Assembly: GCA_016195765.1 (NCBI GenBank)
Contig: JACPYZ010000102.1
Location: forward strand, 1 to 7,370
Length of the DNA stretch: 7,370 nucleotides
From: Candidatus Curtissbacteria bacterium
GTDB lineage: Bacteria > Patescibacteriota > Microgenomatia > Curtissbacterales > GWA2-41-24
Direction: 5' to 3'
Of the stretch, positions 5,866 through 7,370 are shown piece after piece (the first letter of the stretch is position 1; the number at the start of each line of letters is the position of its first letter). The notes under the pieces were generated by a model that saw nothing but the letters and a program-made list of their open reading frames with translations, was not told the origin of the DNA and did no database searches. Both the position numbers and the translations under genes were made by a program.

Positions 5866-6531
5866 TTAATTACGAACAATAACCGGTGTGCCGACATCTG
5901 CCCAGTTGAAGACTATACCGGCTTCTTCTGGACGCATATTTATGCAACCATGGCTCATTGGCTGGCCAAAATTATTGTGCCAGTAAGCACCATGGATTCC
6001 ATAACCTTGATAAAAGTACATGGTGTATGGCACATTTGGAAGATCATAATAGGTTCCGAGTGCCGGATTGCCCCCTGTCATTCTGGCGTAACGCAGTTTT
6101 GTCCAAATTGCAAAGCTGCCAGTGGGGGTAGGTGCCCACTTTCCGCTAGAGATTAAGAAAGTTCCAATCGTTTTTCCCCCTTCTTCCATATATAGTTTCT
6201 GTTCCGAAAGAACGACTTCTATTTTTTTGTTAGAGTTTGTTGAATCTCCAAGAACATTCGCTTGTAGTGAATTTATCTCATCGTAATTGAATGCTTGGCT
6301 TAAAAATACGCCGTTTTTTGTGTTTTCTTTTTGGCCTGTTTGAGATTTTATAAAGTTTACATATTCTTTGGTCGAGATATTATTTAAATTTACGCCGGCT
6401 GCAAAAGCAGCGTTTTGATAAGCCATGTAAACATATCGCCTACTTTTGTAAGCGGCTGCTGAGAGAATTAGTAGAAAAGCTAAACTTAGTAAAAGTAGGT
6501 TTGCTACGCCTTTTTTAAAACTAAAGGTCAT
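5866..6531 (-). CDS. L,D-transpeptidase with YkuD catalytic domain, membrane-anchored
   Basis: YkuD-family enzymes form 3-3 cross-links in peptidoglycan, or attach proteins to it, using a catalytic cysteine outside the membrane. The 221-residue protein has a basic N-terminus and a hydrophobic segment (about 8-27, an uncleaved anchor or signal peptide), a spacer (about 30-100) and the YkuD domain (about 103-220). The domain begins IEVVLSEQKLYM and contains GKWAPTPTGSF (130-140), H180 in GIHGAYWH and the signature S193-H194-G195-C196-I-N-M, with Cys196 as the nucleophile. All key residues are present, so it should be active. It starts 49 bases after secA ends and has its own strong promoter that places +1 at the ATG. 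The ku gene begins 80 bases downstream on the same strand. I cannot tell which of the several paralogue roles it has, so no symbol is given. Confidence 0.94.
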   Translation of the reverse strand: MTFSFKKGVANLLLLSLAFLLILSAAAYKSRRYVYMAYQNAAFAAGVNLNNISTKEYVNFIKSQTGQKENTKNGVFLSQAFNYDEINSLQANVLGDSTNSNKKIEVVLSEQKLYMEEGGKTIGTFLISSGKWAPTPTGSFAIWTKLRYARMTGGNPALGTYYDLPNVPYTMYFYQGYGIHGAYWHNNFGQPMSHGCINMRPEEAGIVFNWADVGTPVIVRN

Positions 6532-6538
6532 GAATTAA

Positions 6539-6567
6539 GTATTAGATTTTGGGAGTATTAAAGTCAA
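6539..6567 (-). promoter_or_regulatory. Sigma70-type promoter of the L,D-transpeptidase gene, leaderless
   Basis: On the minus strand TTGACT (6567-6562), 17 bases, TAATAC (6544-6539), seven bases, then the ATG at 6531. The start of transcription should coincide with the start codon. It has the same hexamers and spacings as the plus-strand promoter at 1956-1984, which makes chance unlikely. The -35 begins just after the secA stop codon. Confidence 0.75.
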
Positions 6568-6572
6568 CGAGC

Positions 6573-6588
6573 TTAAGATTTTAAGATT
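6573..6588. repeat. Tandem 8-base repeat across the secA stop
   Basis: TTAAGATT occurs twice in direct contact (6573-6580 and 6581-6588), covering the secA stop codon and ending five bases before the -35 of the next promoter. It does not form a hairpin with a T-run, so it is not a recognisable intrinsic terminator. It may be simple-sequence slippage. Confidence 0.4.
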
Positions 6589-7370
6589 TATGTTCCGGCG
6601 CGTTGATCAAACCACATTTCTTATATTTTAGGCCGGAACCGCAGGGGCAAGGATCGTTACGACCGATTTTCTGGATTTTTAATGAAGAACTTCCCGATTT
6701 GCTGAGCATGGGATTGGTTGAAGTAATGACCTCACCTTTTCCCACCGCCTCTAACCTCGCGATTTCCTTATCTAATTCTTCATCGGTCATTTCCATTGGA
6801 TCTGTTGCCGAATCTGTACCAGACGATTGTTGTCCTTGTTCTGATTCCAACCTTTTTATTTCTTTTTCCAATTCGTCGTCTGACAGGGCAAGAGGATCTA
6901 TATTATTTTCGACTTCTGTTACTTCTTGTTTGAGAGTTGGTTCTTCGTGAATTTCTGTTCCTTTTTGTTCAGTTGTGGCAATTGTTGGCTGATTTTGAAC
7001 TTGAACTTTAAAGATTCGGTGTACTATTTCGTAGTCGATGCTTGAAACTAACTTCTCGAAAAGAGTAAAGGCTTCTTGTTTATATTCAACGAGTGGATCT
7101 CTTTGGCCGGCCGCACGTAGACCAATACCTTCTCTTAAATCATCAAGAGCGTCTAAGTGGCTTATCCAAAGCGTATCAATAACAGAAAGCGATGCAAACT
7201 TTTCGATATCGCGGGCAACAGTTTCGCCAAGATTTTTATTACGACCATCCCATACCTGACCTATGACTTCTTTCAAAAATTTGGCTAAATCCTCTGGGTT
7301 TTTGGGGGCGTCGGTTTTAAGTTTATTAAGAGAGGCATCGTCAAAAGGGATTATTGTGGAAAACTCCGCA
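6581..7370 (-). CDS. secA: Preprotein translocase ATPase SecA, C-terminal 262 residues (start lies beyond the right edge)
   Basis: SecA drives export of unfolded preproteins through SecYEG by ATP hydrolysis. The frame is open from the window edge (it starts AEFSTIIPFDD) to TAA at 6581-6583. The helical scaffold/wing hallmark is clear at about residues 62-112 of the fragment: VIDTLWISHLDALDDLREGIG, then LRAAGQRDPLVEYKQEAF. After this comes an acidic, low-complexity linker (about 125-235) containing two copies of a 19-residue segment. The tail ends in a SEC-C zinc motif, RNDPCPCGSG-KYKKC, with C241, C243 and C252 of the fragment. The usual Cys/His directly after the third cysteine is replaced by Gly; His260 is eight residues further on. 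The ATPase motor is outside the window. An in-frame TTG at 7274-7276 is internal, not a start. Downstream genes are wall enzymes and end-joining proteins instead of the prfB that often follows secA in Firmicutes. Confidence 0.96.
   Translation of the reverse strand, partial: AEFSTIIPFDDASLNKLKTDAPKNPEDLAKFLKEVIGQVWDGRNKNLGETVARDIEKFASLSVIDTLWISHLDALDDLREGIGLRAAGQRDPLVEYKQEAFTLFEKLVSSIDYEIVHRIFKVQVQNQPTIATTEQKGTEIHEEPTLKQEVTEVENNIDPLALSDDELEKEIKRLESEQGQQSSGTDSATDPMEMTDEELDKEIARLEAVGKGEVITSTNPMLSKSGSSSLKIQKIGRNDPCPCGSGLKYKKCGLINAPEHKS
6746..6898 (-). repeat. Duplicated 19-residue acidic helix in the SecA linker
   Basis: Codons at 6842-6898 encode DPLALSDDELEKEIKRLES and codons at 6746-6802 encode DPMEMTDEELDKEIARLEA. 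Eleven of 19 positions are identical and most others are conservative (D/E, L/M, S/T). The units are 32 residues apart, start to start. Each looks like an N-capped (S/T-D-x-E-L) amphipathic helix. The DNA copies have diverged, so the duplication is not recent. Confidence 0.75.

Noticed and set aside
5800..6156. Plus-strand open frame of 118 codons opposite the L,D-transpeptidase
   Set aside because: It lies antisense to a clear YkuD gene with all catalytic residues, and its product shows no domain-like pattern; its cysteine-rich look comes from the opposite strand.
1..7370. CRISPR arrays, tRNA or rRNA genes, transposases or phage genes
   Set aside because: No regularly spaced repeats, cloverleaf-like stems, conserved RNA segments or mobile-element motifs were seen; almost all sequence is in recognisable coding regions.

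Overview
The window is AT-rich, tightly packed bacterial chromosome. All identifiable genes but one lie on the minus strand. From the right edge in the direction of transcription they are: the C-terminal part of secA (6581-7370), an L,D-transpeptidase (5866-6531), ku (4997-5785), ligD (3111-5000), uppP/bacA (2205-3062), prfB (838-1929), a small anchored membrane protein (299-769) and the N-terminal part of ftsE (1-284). A 75-residue two-helix membrane protein (1992-2219) is the only plus-strand gene; it diverges from prfB and converges on uppP. There are no RNA genes, mobile elements or CRISPR arrays, and no gene-free stretch over 300 bases.

The small proteins, short intergenic gaps, low G+C and the style of the two hypothetical proteins suggest a Candidate Phyla Radiation (Patescibacteria) genome, perhaps Microgenomates. 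This is an inference from pattern and memory, not from a database search. Stop codons include TGA (ku, ligD, uppP) and RF2 is encoded, so the standard bacterial code applies, unlike the UGA-recoding Gracilibacteria and Absconditabacteria.

Functionally the window has three parts. (1) An export, termination and division backbone, secA ... prfB - small membrane protein - ftsE, recalls the secA-prfB-(membrane protein)-ftsEX order of Firmicutes. (2) Cell-wall genes: an L,D-transpeptidase and undecaprenyl-diphosphate phosphatase. (3) Between them lies a two-gene non-homologous end-joining (NHEJ) operon: Ku, which binds double-strand ends, and a ligase-polymerase LigD without the phosphoesterase domain. 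The two overlap by ATGA, and a small hairpin overlies the ligD start region.

The upstream regions show a repeated initiation pattern. Two genes have TTGACT-N17-TAATA(A/C)-N7-ATG, prfB has TATAAT-N7-ATG and uppP TATAAT-N9-ATG. These spacings predict leaderless or nearly leaderless mRNAs. Only ku has a strong Shine-Dalgarno sequence. Other points worth checking are an arginine in place of the Walker A lysine of FtsE, a duplicated acidic helix in the SecA tail, and a SecA zinc motif that lacks the usual fourth ligand position.
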